Part shown: positions 8,168 to 16,487 of the stretch, piece after piece
Layout: every line of letters begins with the position of its first letter
How positions within the stretch are numbered: the first letter of the stretch is position 1
Assembly: GCF_026262505.1 (NCBI RefSeq)
Contig: NC_067203.1
Location: forward strand, 12,350,392-12,414,391
Reading direction: 5' to 3'
DNA length: 64,000 nt
Origin: Trichomonas vaginalis G3
Lineage: Eukaryota > Parabasalia > Trichomonadida > Trichomonadidae
Position numbers and translations under genes: made by a program
Notes under the pieces: generated by a model
Told to the model about the DNA's origin: nothing
The model's input: the letters and a program-made list of their open reading frames with translations, nothing else
Databases searched by the model: none

Positions 8168-9382
8168 ATGCTCAATGCTATAAAAGGATTAGTTAATAAC
8201 CTTTCACCAGAAGATAAGAAAGGTATGCTTGATATGTTTGGGATCAAAATGCCTAAGAAAGCTAAAGACATTACCAATAAATTAGCTCTGGCAATTAAGA
8301 ATCAAGGAGGTACAGGAAGTGTAGCAGATATTTTCAAGAATGCTAAGAGCTTCTATGATGACTACAATGGTATCATGAATGTTCCAGCTTCAAATTCCCC
8401 AGTTGCTTTAGATCACGATCAGAGATCTCATAATAGAGCGTTAATGGAGATGCAACCAATATACTCAGACCCTCCACCAAAGATTGATGAGAGCGAATTA
8501 GCATACAAAGAAATACAGAATGCCTTTTACGTTGTTAAGAACATTAATGGTCAAAAACTTCCTGATGAGAAATGGTTAGACCCAATAACTAAAGCAGGAG
8601 AAAGATTCATTATGTTTAACATTGACCAATACAGTCCAAGAGGAAAAGATTACTTCAACAAGATGTTTCCAAGAGTTATGGCAAAGTTCATTGGACAGAT
8701 AGACCTTTTCAAACAGAAGTGGACATTCTATTACGACTTTGATGAGAAGAGAAACATTTTGCGTCATTTGAACATCAATACAATGGGATCATTAGTTCAT
8801 CAGTTACTTAATGAAGCTCCAATAGCAGAAGTACAAGAATTAGCATCTAAAGTCCTTGAATCAAACTATGACTTCTTCCTTTGTAGTATTCCTTCGTTAA
8901 GGAAGATCGAGATCTTTGACTATACAGCTTATTCAGATGTTGATGCTTCTGCTTTGAGAAAAGGAACGTACACACCATATAAACTCACAGCTGAAGAACA
9001 AGTTATGTTAGATACGATGAGAGCAGCAGGTCAAGAAAAGATCGCACTCAAGATCATCAAACAAAACCATTCAAAGAAGAGAAACAGGTCACGTAATGGT
9101 CAGCTTTGGACATGGACATGCAAATTACCTATTAACTTAGAGAGGTATCAGATCTTCAACGAACTTAATGCAGAGACAGCAAAGAAGATGATGAAAGATT
9201 CATGTTTCATCTACGCTTGTATTCAAGCTGGTGTTGACGAAGCAACAATTAATCATATGAGGGAAATCATTCGTGTCAAAGATTTTCCAATGTCAAAGAT
9301 TAAGGTTATTGCCAAAGAAACAGGAATAAGGTTCCATGTCATCAAATACAACGAGAAGTATTCAAATCATTCATATACTTAA
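8168..9382 (+). CDS. N-terminal part of Polinton DNA polymerase gene, ended by in-frame TAA
   Basis: 404 residues from ATG 8168 to TAA 9380-9382. The polymerase frame at 9404 is the same frame, and the seven codons between are open, so this looks like the 5' third of one ~1229-codon polymerase gene. Residues ~300-400 (WTWTCKLPINLERYQIF, then DSCFIYACIQAGVDEATI and a basic/hydrophobic segment) resemble the region that precedes the exonuclease domain in Maverick polymerases. Residues 1-130 are less conserved in appearance, with a glycine-containing linker. Either a nonsense change split the gene, or the stop is read through, or this part is made as a separate protein. Its TAA is followed by G rather than forming TAAA. 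Confidence 0.65.
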   Translation: MLNAIKGLVNNLSPEDKKGMLDMFGIKMPKKAKDITNKLALAIKNQGGTGSVADIFKNAKSFYDDYNGIMNVPASNSPVALDHDQRSHNRALMEMQPIYSDPPPKIDESELAYKEIQNAFYVVKNINGQKLPDEKWLDPITKAGERFIMFNIDQYSPRGKDYFNKMFPRVMAKFIGQIDLFKQKWTFYYDFDEKRNILRHLNINTMGSLVHQLLNEAPIAEVQELASKVLESNYDFFLCSIPSLRKIEIFDYTAYSDVDASALRKGTYTPYKLTAEEQVMLDTMRAAGQEKIALKIIKQNHSKKRNRSRNGQLWTWTCKLPINLERYQIFNELNAETAKKMMKDSCFIYACIQAGVDEATINHMREIIRVKDFPMSKIKVIAKETGIRFHVIKYNEKYSNHSYT

Positions 9383-9403
9383 GAACCAGATGAAGAACCA
9401 AAG

Positions 9404-11857
9404 ATGACAGTAGAACTTTTATTAATGTATGACCACTACATGTTGAACGAAAAGCTTCCAATAAGTTCAATGTTCATCAAGAACTATGAAGATGTTTGTA
9501 AGTTGTGCAAGGATTGGACTTTAGAGAAGAAGATGTTAGTTAACAGAAGATATGAAACAAGGTATGCAATTAACTCAAAGTTAGTTACACCACTTGCAAA
9601 AGTCATTGAACTCTTGTTTGCTAACAATTATTTCGAACCAATTAGAACAGGAGAACTTTGCACATACTTCACAACGATGTATAATGAGAACCTTGAAGAA
9701 ATGATTGACCTCACATACAATGAGCGTTATTGCGCAAGGATGAAGAAAGATTGGAGTTCAGAGACGAAGAAAGACATGAAGTTCCCAAGAGAACATGTTT
9801 TCTTTGCTGACTTCGAAGCATCAACTGATGGAAACATTCACAAAGCATACAACATTTGTTTCATGGAAGATGACGATGATGGTTATACATCAATTTGGGG
9901 AAGTGACTGTGCGTCAAAATTCCTCGAAGCTTTACCAGATAAGAGTTTAGTTTATTTCCACAACTTATCGTACGATGTCACTTTTCTCATGTCTCAGTTA
10001 GAAGAGATTACAGGAACTCCAATCATCAAAGGTTCACAAACGATGCAGATACAAGGAAAGTACAAAGGAAAACTTCTCTGCTTCAAAGACTCTTATGCAA
10101 TCATCTCAACTAAGTTGGAAAGATTCCCTGAAATGTTTCACCTCACTAGTGGTGAAAAAGAAGTTTTCCCATATAATTACTACACGGAAGAGTTAGTTAA
10201 TACAACTAAAGTTGGTAACATCGATGATGCCATGAATCATGTCAAAGATATTGAAGCTTTTAATGAGAACATTGAGAAGATTGAAGATTGCAAGATTGAT
10301 GATGAACACTTTGACATGGAAGTTTATTCGTCATTCTATTGCGGTCAAGATGTACGCATTTTACGAGATGGCTTTCTTAAGTTCCGCAATGACCTCATGA
10401 CTGAGTTTGAAATAGATGCTTATGATTATGTTTCAATAAGTTCTATCTCAAACAAACTCTTTGAGAAGAGAGTATATTGGAAGAACGGTAATCTCTTTGA
10501 TCTTGCAGGAAAACCTCGTGAATATATTTCCAAGTGTATTCAAGGAGGAAGATGCATGCTAGCTGAGAACAAGAAGCAATACAATGAAGGAGAACTCATC
10601 ACTGACTTCGATGCTGTATCATTGTATCCATCAGCAATTGCTAGACTTTACTGTTTAGAAGGAATTCCAAAAGTTATGACAGAAGAGATGAAGAGCAGTG
10701 AATACTTGTTGGAGCATCTCTTTGATGATGACCAAGCTGAACCAACAAAGGAAAAGTTCATCTCAGGATTTTACTGTCAGATCGAGATCTTGTCGATCGG
10801 TAAGAACTCAGCATTCCCATTGATTGTCGTCAATCCTGACATCAACCCTGACTTACATGTTGCCAGAAGTTCCAATACATGCTGCAAGATGTTCGTAGAC
10901 CACATTACGCTTCAAGATCTGATCAAGTTCCAAGAGATCTCATGCAAAGTCATTGATGGATACTATTATGATGGAAAAAGGGACATGACAATAAGGAATG
11001 AAGTTAAGAAGCTCTTCGAATTACGTGCTAAGTATAAGAAGGAAGGTAATCCGATACAAGAGATCATCAAACTTCTTTTGAACAGTATCTATGGTAAGAC
11101 GATATTAAAGCCCATTGACAAAAAGATTCGTTTCATCAAGGACAATAAGCTCACTGACTATATCATTAAGAACTATAATGACATACAGACAATAGAGTTC
11201 ATCCCCGATTCCGAACTTTCATGTGTAAAGTCATTTAAACCTATCGTTCGTCACTTTAACTATTGTCCATTAGGTGTTTCAATCCTTTCTATGTCCAAAC
11301 GAATCATGAATGAAGTATTCTTCACAGCAGAAGATTTGGGCTTGAAGTTGTTCTATCAGGATACAGATAGTTTACACTTGTATGAGAAGGACTTAGATAA
11401 GTTAGCAGAAGAATACAAGAGAAGGTATAACAGAGAACTCATTGGAAAAGCACTGGGTCAATTTCATTCAGACTTTGCAGAGATTACTGCAGGACATATG
11501 TCTAAGGCACAAAGATCTATATTCGTTGGAAAGAAGACTTACCTCGACGAATTAACCAATGACCTCAAGGAAATTGCTTTCCACTGTCGAATGAAGGGAA
11601 TCACACAGGACGTAATTGCACTTACTGCAAACCAAATGTTCCCAGATGCGATACAAGTACATTATGACGAGAAGAAAGGTTTGTTCTTCCCTGAGAAAGT
11701 TGGGGAAAAATATAGCATCGTGGAATTGTACAAATCTCTTTATGAAGGTGATGAGATAACCTTTGACTTGTGCATTGGTTCGAAACCATGCTTCAACAAA
11801 AATAAGGACTTCACTATTTCAACGAAGTCATCTTTTGAACGTAAGTTAAAGTTCTAA
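9404..11857 (+). CDS. protein-primed family B DNA polymerase (pPolB), exonuclease and polymerase domains
   Basis: 817 residues from ATG 9404; the frame is open from 9383 directly after the TAA. Exonuclease motifs are intact: ExoI FADFEAS (D136, E138), ExoII HNLSYD (D191), ExoIII YCGQD (D316). Polymerase motifs are intact: A DFDAVSLYPSA (D403), B KLLLNSIYGKT (556-566), C YQDTDS (D653, D655), and K-x-Y KTY (711-713). The region between A and B is long enough for the TPR1 insertion typical of protein-primed enzymes. It copies the element by protein priming. All catalytic residues surviving argues that the upstream stop is recent or tolerated. It ends in TAAA, four bases from the convergent small gene. 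Confidence 0.93.
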   Translation: MTVELLLMYDHYMLNEKLPISSMFIKNYEDVCKLCKDWTLEKKMLVNRRYETRYAINSKLVTPLAKVIELLFANNYFEPIRTGELCTYFTTMYNENLEEMIDLTYNERYCARMKKDWSSETKKDMKFPREHVFFADFEASTDGNIHKAYNICFMEDDDDGYTSIWGSDCASKFLEALPDKSLVYFHNLSYDVTFLMSQLEEITGTPIIKGSQTMQIQGKYKGKLLCFKDSYAIISTKLERFPEMFHLTSGEKEVFPYNYYTEELVNTTKVGNIDDAMNHVKDIEAFNENIEKIEDCKIDDEHFDMEVYSSFYCGQDVRILRDGFLKFRNDLMTEFEIDAYDYVSISSISNKLFEKRVYWKNGNLFDLAGKPREYISKCIQGGRCMLAENKKQYNEGELITDFDAVSLYPSAIARLYCLEGIPKVMTEEMKSSEYLLEHLFDDDQAEPTKEKFISGFYCQIEILSIGKNSAFPLIVVNPDINPDLHVARSSNTCCKMFVDHITLQDLIKFQEISCKVIDGYYYDGKRDMTIRNEVKKLFELRAKYKKEGNPIQEIIKLLLNSIYGKTILKPIDKKIRFIKDNKLTDYIIKNYNDIQTIEFIPDSELSCVKSFKPIVRHFNYCPLGVSILSMSKRIMNEVFFTAEDLGLKLFYQDTDSLHLYEKDLDKLAEEYKRRYNRELIGKALGQFHSDFAEITAGHMSKAQRSIFVGKKTYLDELTNDLKEIAFHCRMKGITQDVIALTANQMFPDAIQVHYDEKKGLFFPEKVGEKYSIVELYKSLYEGDEITFDLCIGSKPCFNKNKDFTISTKSSFERKLKF

Positions 11858-11861
11858 ACAC

Positions 11862-12089
11862 TTACTTATTATTTTTCTTAGCTTCTTCCTCTTCTCTCAA
11901 TTTCTTTGCAATCATTCGTGGATTCTTTGCGCGTCCAGCTGCTAATGCAGCTAATTGTTTCTCTGTGAGTTTACGCTTTGGTTTAGCTGGTTTCTCTTCT
12001 TGTGTTTGTTCTTTTGGTTTGAGTTCATTAAGTATTTCTTCACGAAGTTCATTCTTGAGTGCTTCTCTGTCGAAAGTATTCTCAGTCAT
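11862..12089 (-). CDS. small basic Polinton protein, likely DNA-associated
   Basis: The open frame extends to 12164, but the ATG at 12089 gives a sensible 75-residue protein (MTENTFDREALKNELREEI). An acidic N-terminal helix is followed by KPAKPKRKLTEKQLAALAAG and a lysine/glutamate-rich tail (REEEEAKKNNK). The KRKLTxKQLAAL pattern recurs in small proteins of Polintons and large DNA viruses, where it is thought to bind DNA; that comparison is from memory and not tested here. It is divergent from the gene at 12124 across a 34-base gap. Confidence 0.6.
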   Translation of the reverse strand: MTENTFDREALKNELREEILNELKPKEQTQEEKPAKPKRKLTEKQLAALAAGRAKNPRMIAKKLREEEEAKKNNK

Positions 12090-12123
12090 TTTGTTAGGAG
12101 TAAAAAATTTTATTAGGATAGAA

Positions 12124-12573
12124 ATGACGTCAAAACTTTCACCAAGTGAAAAGCAATCAATCATATTGAATGAAGCTAAAGGAATACAACATCCATTATA
12201 TTATGTTTGTCATATGAAGAATGGTTCAGTTCAAGTTAGAAAGAGAAAGGCACCATTGAATTCACCAGCTCCTGCCCCAGCTCCTGTTGTTCAAGAAGCT
12301 CCTAAAGTTGATGAGAAGAAAGAAGAAGAACAAGCATATACTAATAAAATGTTGTTAGAGATGATGACAAAGATATTAGAACGTAACAGTGTAGTTAATG
12401 AACCAAACATGGACCCAATTGAACGTGAGAAGGAAACTAAAGAGAATCAAGAATATGTTCAATCAATGGAAGAGAAAAGAATACACTTCGATGATGAACC
12501 AGAGCCTGAACCAGAACCTCCTAAACCTCAGCCACAAATAAGACGAATAATCCCAAGAATAAGAAGATTGTAA
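12124..12573 (+). CDS. proline/glutamate-rich Polinton protein preceding the capsid gene
   Basis: The open frame starts further upstream (11965), but the ATG at 12124 (MTSKLSPSEKQ) is preceded by TTTTATTAGG, the element's upstream box, giving 149 residues. It has a PAPAPAPVV stretch, a charged central helix, alternating PEPEPEP, and a basic terminus (RRIIPRIRRL). The disordered composition with a basic tip next to the major capsid gene suggests a capsid cement, scaffold or membrane-lytic peptide such as adenovirus core or pVI proteins, but there is no sequence proof. It is on the same strand as the capsid gene, 20 bases upstream. Confidence 0.6.
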   Translation: MTSKLSPSEKQSIILNEAKGIQHPLYYVCHMKNGSVQVRKRKAPLNSPAPAPAPVVQEAPKVDEKKEEEQAYTNKMLLEMMTKILERNSVVNEPNMDPIEREKETKENQEYVQSMEEKRIHFDDEPEPEPEPPKPQPQIRRIIPRIRRL

Positions 12574-12593
12574 ATTTTTTATAGCTGAGAAAG

Positions 12594-14282
12594 ATGTTGA
12601 ACGATAACCTCAATACATACAGTATTGCTGATTCCATCAGACAAGTAAGATATTATTTCGATCAAGTTGATGGGGCAGTTCCTATTGGAGATACTAACCA
12701 TAGATATGTCCCAACAAAAGTGCCAGCTATGCCGACAAATACTATTGATAACGGTTATATTACATTTAACATATCACCACCTGGTGAGAACATGATTGAC
12801 TTATATAATACGTTCATTAGTGGTTATGTCGATGGTGAGTGCATAATTACAACAGAAACTGAACCAGCTGATGAAAAAGTTCCTAAATATGATGGTGAAG
12901 TATATAAAGAAAGAGCTGTTGAGACAGCTCCTACAGGATCAAATGTTACAGCAATTAAAGCAATTGATACTAAATATGCTGGTGGCAAATCATGTGCACA
13001 TCTTCCAGCAATTTGGTTGGGATACATTGATTCATTCTATGCTGTTGAATCATATCAATTAATCGCTAATGGTAAAAGTGTTTATACACAAGATAATGCT
13101 AGAGAAGAAGGTTACATTACTTCTACTGCATCTACAACAGAAGCTATTAAGAAAGTTGATGTATTTAGTAAGGCTAGACATAAAGATGTTTTCAATAGAT
13201 GTGATACAGTTCGTTCTGGACAGATTATTGAGTTCAATAAACCAATTAGTGGTGCAACTACATTAAAGTTCCACATACCAATCAAGATTGACCTAAGAAG
13301 ATTCCTAATACTTAATAACATTAGATTCCTTCCAGCGTTTGCTGGTAACTTACAACTTAAGGTTAAGTTCAGTATTGCTGGTATGGTTTGGACACCATTA
13401 AGTTATCAGGATATTCTACCATTACCGAACATGCAAGCCAATGTTACAAGCTATATTCCAATCACTAATCACTTCACTCCTATCTATGAAGGTATCAAAG
13501 TTATTGATACTGTAACTTGGAATGCCGATAAGAGTACGATATCATTTGGTACCAAGTTTATTAAGTTCACTAAGAAGAATGCAAACTTCTTTGAAATGAT
13601 TACATACTGTAACTCATTCTCTTTGGACCCTAACATCTATAGTGATTTGGTGACAAGATATTCGGCAAAGACTCTAAACTTCCCAATCAAAAGAATTGAC
13701 TGCATTACTATGGATGGTTCAATGGCTAAAGGTGAAGGAACTCCTTGTACATTCACGGCAGCATTTACTCCATTATATGTGAACACCATTTATACACTAT
13801 TTAAGAAAACACCTAATTATAACACTACCTATGAAAATCCATTGTTTGAACAAATTCAATTGAACTGTGGAGCATATGGTAACATACCCGCTGAGGCTCA
13901 AGCATCTAATGATCCAATCTTCTATGAGATGCAGGCAAATGCCACTAACAATAATAACGATACTGTTGGCTTCAACTATGATGTCATGAGGTCTATCACA
14001 ACCACATCAGTCCCTCAATTTGGAATCGAGTCAAATGACTTAGGTCATTACCTATGTGGATTCCCTTGCGAAACTGATTATACATTCCAACAGGGTCAGT
14101 TATCTAATTCACCTATTACATATAAGCTTACAGTTAAGCCAACAGCAGAGTCTATTAAATATACTGAGAAACCAGTGTTATGCTTCTTACGTCACGTTTG
14201 CCTCTCCATACAGATTAAACAGGTGGGACCACCTATCGTACTTCTCGACGATTATGATTTATCAGCCCCTGCTAGTGAATAA
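12594..14282 (+). CDS. Polinton major capsid protein (double jelly-roll type)
   Basis: 562 residues, the size expected for Maverick major capsid proteins. Characteristic stretches are the N-terminal YSIADSIRQVRYYFDQV, a beta-rich body, RHKDVFNRCDTVRSGQIIEF near residue 200, followed by KFHIPIKIDLRRFLILNN and a second beta-rich half ending LRHVCLSIQIKQVGPPIVLL. There is no membrane span or signal peptide. Such proteins form hexon trimers of icosahedral shells, which is why Polintons are thought to make virions. It is preceded by TTTTTATAG 13 bases before the ATG and ends in TAAA. It appears to be the last gene of the element on this side. The identification rests on size, beta-rich composition and context; I judge it likely. 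Confidence 0.82.
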   Translation: MLNDNLNTYSIADSIRQVRYYFDQVDGAVPIGDTNHRYVPTKVPAMPTNTIDNGYITFNISPPGENMIDLYNTFISGYVDGECIITTETEPADEKVPKYDGEVYKERAVETAPTGSNVTAIKAIDTKYAGGKSCAHLPAIWLGYIDSFYAVESYQLIANGKSVYTQDNAREEGYITSTASTTEAIKKVDVFSKARHKDVFNRCDTVRSGQIIEFNKPISGATTLKFHIPIKIDLRRFLILNNIRFLPAFAGNLQLKVKFSIAGMVWTPLSYQDILPLPNMQANVTSYIPITNHFTPIYEGIKVIDTVTWNADKSTISFGTKFIKFTKKNANFFEMITYCNSFSLDPNIYSDLVTRYSAKTLNFPIKRIDCITMDGSMAKGEGTPCTFTAAFTPLYVNTIYTLFKKTPNYNTTYENPLFEQIQLNCGAYGNIPAEAQASNDPIFYEMQANATNNNNDTVGFNYDVMRSITTTSVPQFGIESNDLGHYLCGFPCETDYTFQQGQLSNSPITYKLTVKPTAESIKYTEKPVLCFLRHVCLSIQIKQVGPPIVLLDDYDLSAPASE

Positions 14283-15404
14283 AGGTTAGTTTACATATGA
14301 ACGTTTATTTTTACACATATATGCGTACATATGCGCGCCCGTATGGTGTCAGTTTTCTGTCACTTTTTTCATTGTGTCGGTGACTGTAGCTGTAGGCTAC
14401 AGGCGACGCACAATGTATACTGTACTTATGAATGCAAAGCAATCAGTATTTAGGATATTGACCATAGATTTCGAAAAAAAAAATGCTGCATATTGAGCGA
14501 AAACTATGATTATATTATAAGGCTGTCATTTAATGCATAATGAAACTATTCCCTTTTCATTTTAATCGAATAAGATAGTAAAGATTTTTGAATTAGCTAG
14601 AAACTGATGAGATGTTTTCACAAATCAGATTTTTAATCTCTATAATGCATAATTCACTCAATATCTCAATTTTGATATTGCGAGATATTTTTGCTATCGG
14701 TTTCGCAATTTTGACACAATAGCAAGAGGGTTCTATAAGCATTATTATCAACGTAGAATCTGAATATCATATCAGAAAATGTCGCAAATCTGACATTTAC
14801 CAGACCAAAAGCAAAAATAATTGAATACTTTTCGCAAAAACTTTAAAAATCGATAAAAATATGAAATATAGATATTAAAGAGACTTTTTATATAATATTC
14901 ATAAAGATTTTCCAAAAATATGATACCGCAAAATTAAAAAAGTGACGTCTTGAGTGGAGTCAAATGTCGAAATTGCTAGCTAAATGTTTTTTTAGTGAAA
15001 TTGCGTATTGTACGTTTTTTTCGCAAAACGAAACCCTTATTATATCTTCATGATTTTAATTGTCATAGAGATATCTAAACATTAATACAAAGTGACTGAA
15101 CATTATAACATGACAAAGAAATTATTCATCATTAAGTTTCAAGTTCATTATGTAATCAATCAATATTCACAACAATAAATTTTCGATATAATATCTCCGA
15201 TCAATCAGTAAGTTATTCTATCTTAGACTTCATACTTATTAAGATCTTATACGAATTTTTGATCATAAGCAATCAGAGGGCAAAGCAATTTGTTTTTCAT
15301 AATACAAAGTAGTTCAAAAACAGAAAAAGAGTAAGAAATTTATATACATTATTCACATTTATATTTTCTTTTTTGTATTTTTCATATTATGAAGTAATCA
15401 AGAA
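14283..15404. other. non-coding stretch holding the unresolved right end of the Polinton
   Basis: No credible gene. The first ~140 bases are less AT-rich, with CATATG and GCG repeats and a strong imperfect hairpin; beyond ~14430 the sequence becomes the AT-rich type seen in host spacers. The terminal inverted repeat cannot be identified because its left partner is outside the window. Confidence 0.6.
14370..14415. repeat. imperfect inverted repeat (hairpin) downstream of capsid gene
   Basis: The arms begin CATTGTG and end CACAATG, continue with TCG/CGA, and close on CTGTAG-G-CTACAG at 14390-14402. The paired arms cover ~46 bases with small bulges. It could be part of the element's terminus, a replication-related structure or a 3' end signal. 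Confidence 0.7.
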
Positions 15405-15638
15405 TTACTTCTCAGCTTTCTCTTCTAATTCGTCTTCCTGAGGCTCGTGATCATTGATGTACTTGATGTCATCCTTTGGATCACCCCAGTTTCCAGCGCC
15501 GTTTCCCTGGCGTTTTGTCTTATCTCTTCTTCCGTTGCCTGGATCATGACGATCTTTTTGGCGAACAATCTTTTCACGCTCTGGCATCTCTGGACCGTCT
15601 TTTGGATAGTCTTTAAGCACAGCAAGCTTATCTGACAT
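15405..15638 (-). CDS. Stm1/SERBP1 (HABP4)-like small RNA-binding protein
   Basis: 77 residues from ATG 15638. The core RHDPGNGRR..KRQGNGAGNWGDPKDD matches the conserved block of the hyaluronan/mRNA-binding family (HABP4/SERBP1, yeast Stm1), where RHSG..., KRxGxGxxNWG and an acidic helix follow in this order. Those proteins bind ribosomes and occupy the mRNA channel in dormant ribosomes. The ends are highly charged (EDELEEKAEK). At 77 residues it is far shorter than yeast or animal members, keeping only the core. A TCACTTCAT initiator-like motif lies 8 bases upstream. It is the first host gene after the Polinton. Confidence 0.7.
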   Translation of the reverse strand: MSDKLAVLKDYPKDGPEMPEREKIVRQKDRHDPGNGRRDKTKRQGNGAGNWGDPKDDIKYINDHEPQEDELEEKAEK

Positions 15639-16487
15639 TTGAAAAATGAAGTGATTTAGTCTAAAATCTTCAACCTATCAATTTTTTTATCAAACCGAAA
15701 AATTTTAGTTTAATTCAAAATCACTTCACCTCATTTATACTTCATTCAAATTTTCTACTGTTTCATCAATAGCTAATGCAAAGATATTCCCAATGCATTC
15801 ATTATAAAATTCAATATCATCGTCATAAATCTCATTTTTTTCCCAAACAAAATGATTCTTTTTTATTAAAACATTGAAATCAATTCTCGATATCAGATGA
15901 CTCATATACTTGATGTATATTCTAATTTCTAACGAAATAATCATTTTGGTTCCGATCTTTCAATAAAATGATTGAAATATCCTTAATTCCCTAATGTACA
16001 TCATAGATTGCGTAGAATATAAGGCAGTAATGCATTTCTTGATATTGAAATCCATCAAATTTATATATCAGAATTTTTCGAAAATCTAATAACAAGATTG
16101 ACCAGCCATAAACCATTACACTATAATAGAAATCAAGTAAAATTGCGAAGTAGTACCAAAACAAAACGAATTGTTCAAAATTTGAAAATCGAAAAAAATA
16201 TGAAAATCCTGTCCTTTATTAAACAAATCAATCAATCTATTTTACCTAAAAACCCATATCTTTCTTACTTAGAATAAAAAATTACGCTAAAATTTATCTC
16301 TTTTAATTTTTATTCCGTCCTCTTAGAAAAATTGAGAGTATTTGAAAATCTTTACGTCAATATATTAAAATTTCGAAAATTTTCAATAATTAATATCCTA
16401 TTTTATGTGCTAATTTTAGTTTCATTAAAATCTTTTTTTATAGTCATGGAGGAAGTTCCTCATCGATAAAAGTGCCCTTTGATTTTT
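15639..16487. other. AT-rich intergenic stretch
   Basis: No supported gene. A 69-codon minus-strand frame at 15735-15944 starts with ATG and has a mixed, not obviously low-complexity product, so it could be a fragment, but nothing links it to a family. Confidence 0.5.
15646..15654 (-). promoter_or_regulatory. initiator-like motif upstream of SERBP1-like gene
   Basis: TCACTTCAT on the minus strand, 8 bases before the ATG. It fits the trichomonad initiator (TCA-Y-W-Y) that usually sits within ~20 bases of the start codon. Confidence 0.5.

Larger units (their letters stand above)
1..14282. mobile_element. Polinton/Maverick element, right-hand portion
   Basis: This stretch is recognised by a protein-primed family B DNA polymerase (exonuclease and polymerase motifs all visible), a double-jelly-roll-type major capsid protein, a candidate minor capsid protein, a Dam-type methyltransferase and a long tail-fibre-like protein, packed on both strands with tiny gaps. 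Gene density and base composition differ visibly from the AT-rich host DNA to the right. The left part is outside the window, so integrase, packaging ATPase, protease and the left inverted repeat cannot be seen. The right boundary is not defined; it lies after the capsid gene and before the host gene that ends at 15405. Mavericks are known to be abundant in trichomonad genomes; assignment to this class is secure, the exact extent is not. Confidence 0.9.

Noticed and set aside
9380-9382. Reassignment of TAA to a sense codon in this organism
   Set aside because: TAA terminates most well-recognised genes in the window, including dynein, capsid, phosphatase and importin genes, so wholesale reassignment is not tenable.
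15735-15944. 69-codon minus-strand frame
   Set aside because: Starts with ATG and has mixed composition but no family resemblance, no initiator and lies in AT-rich spacer; kept only as a note.
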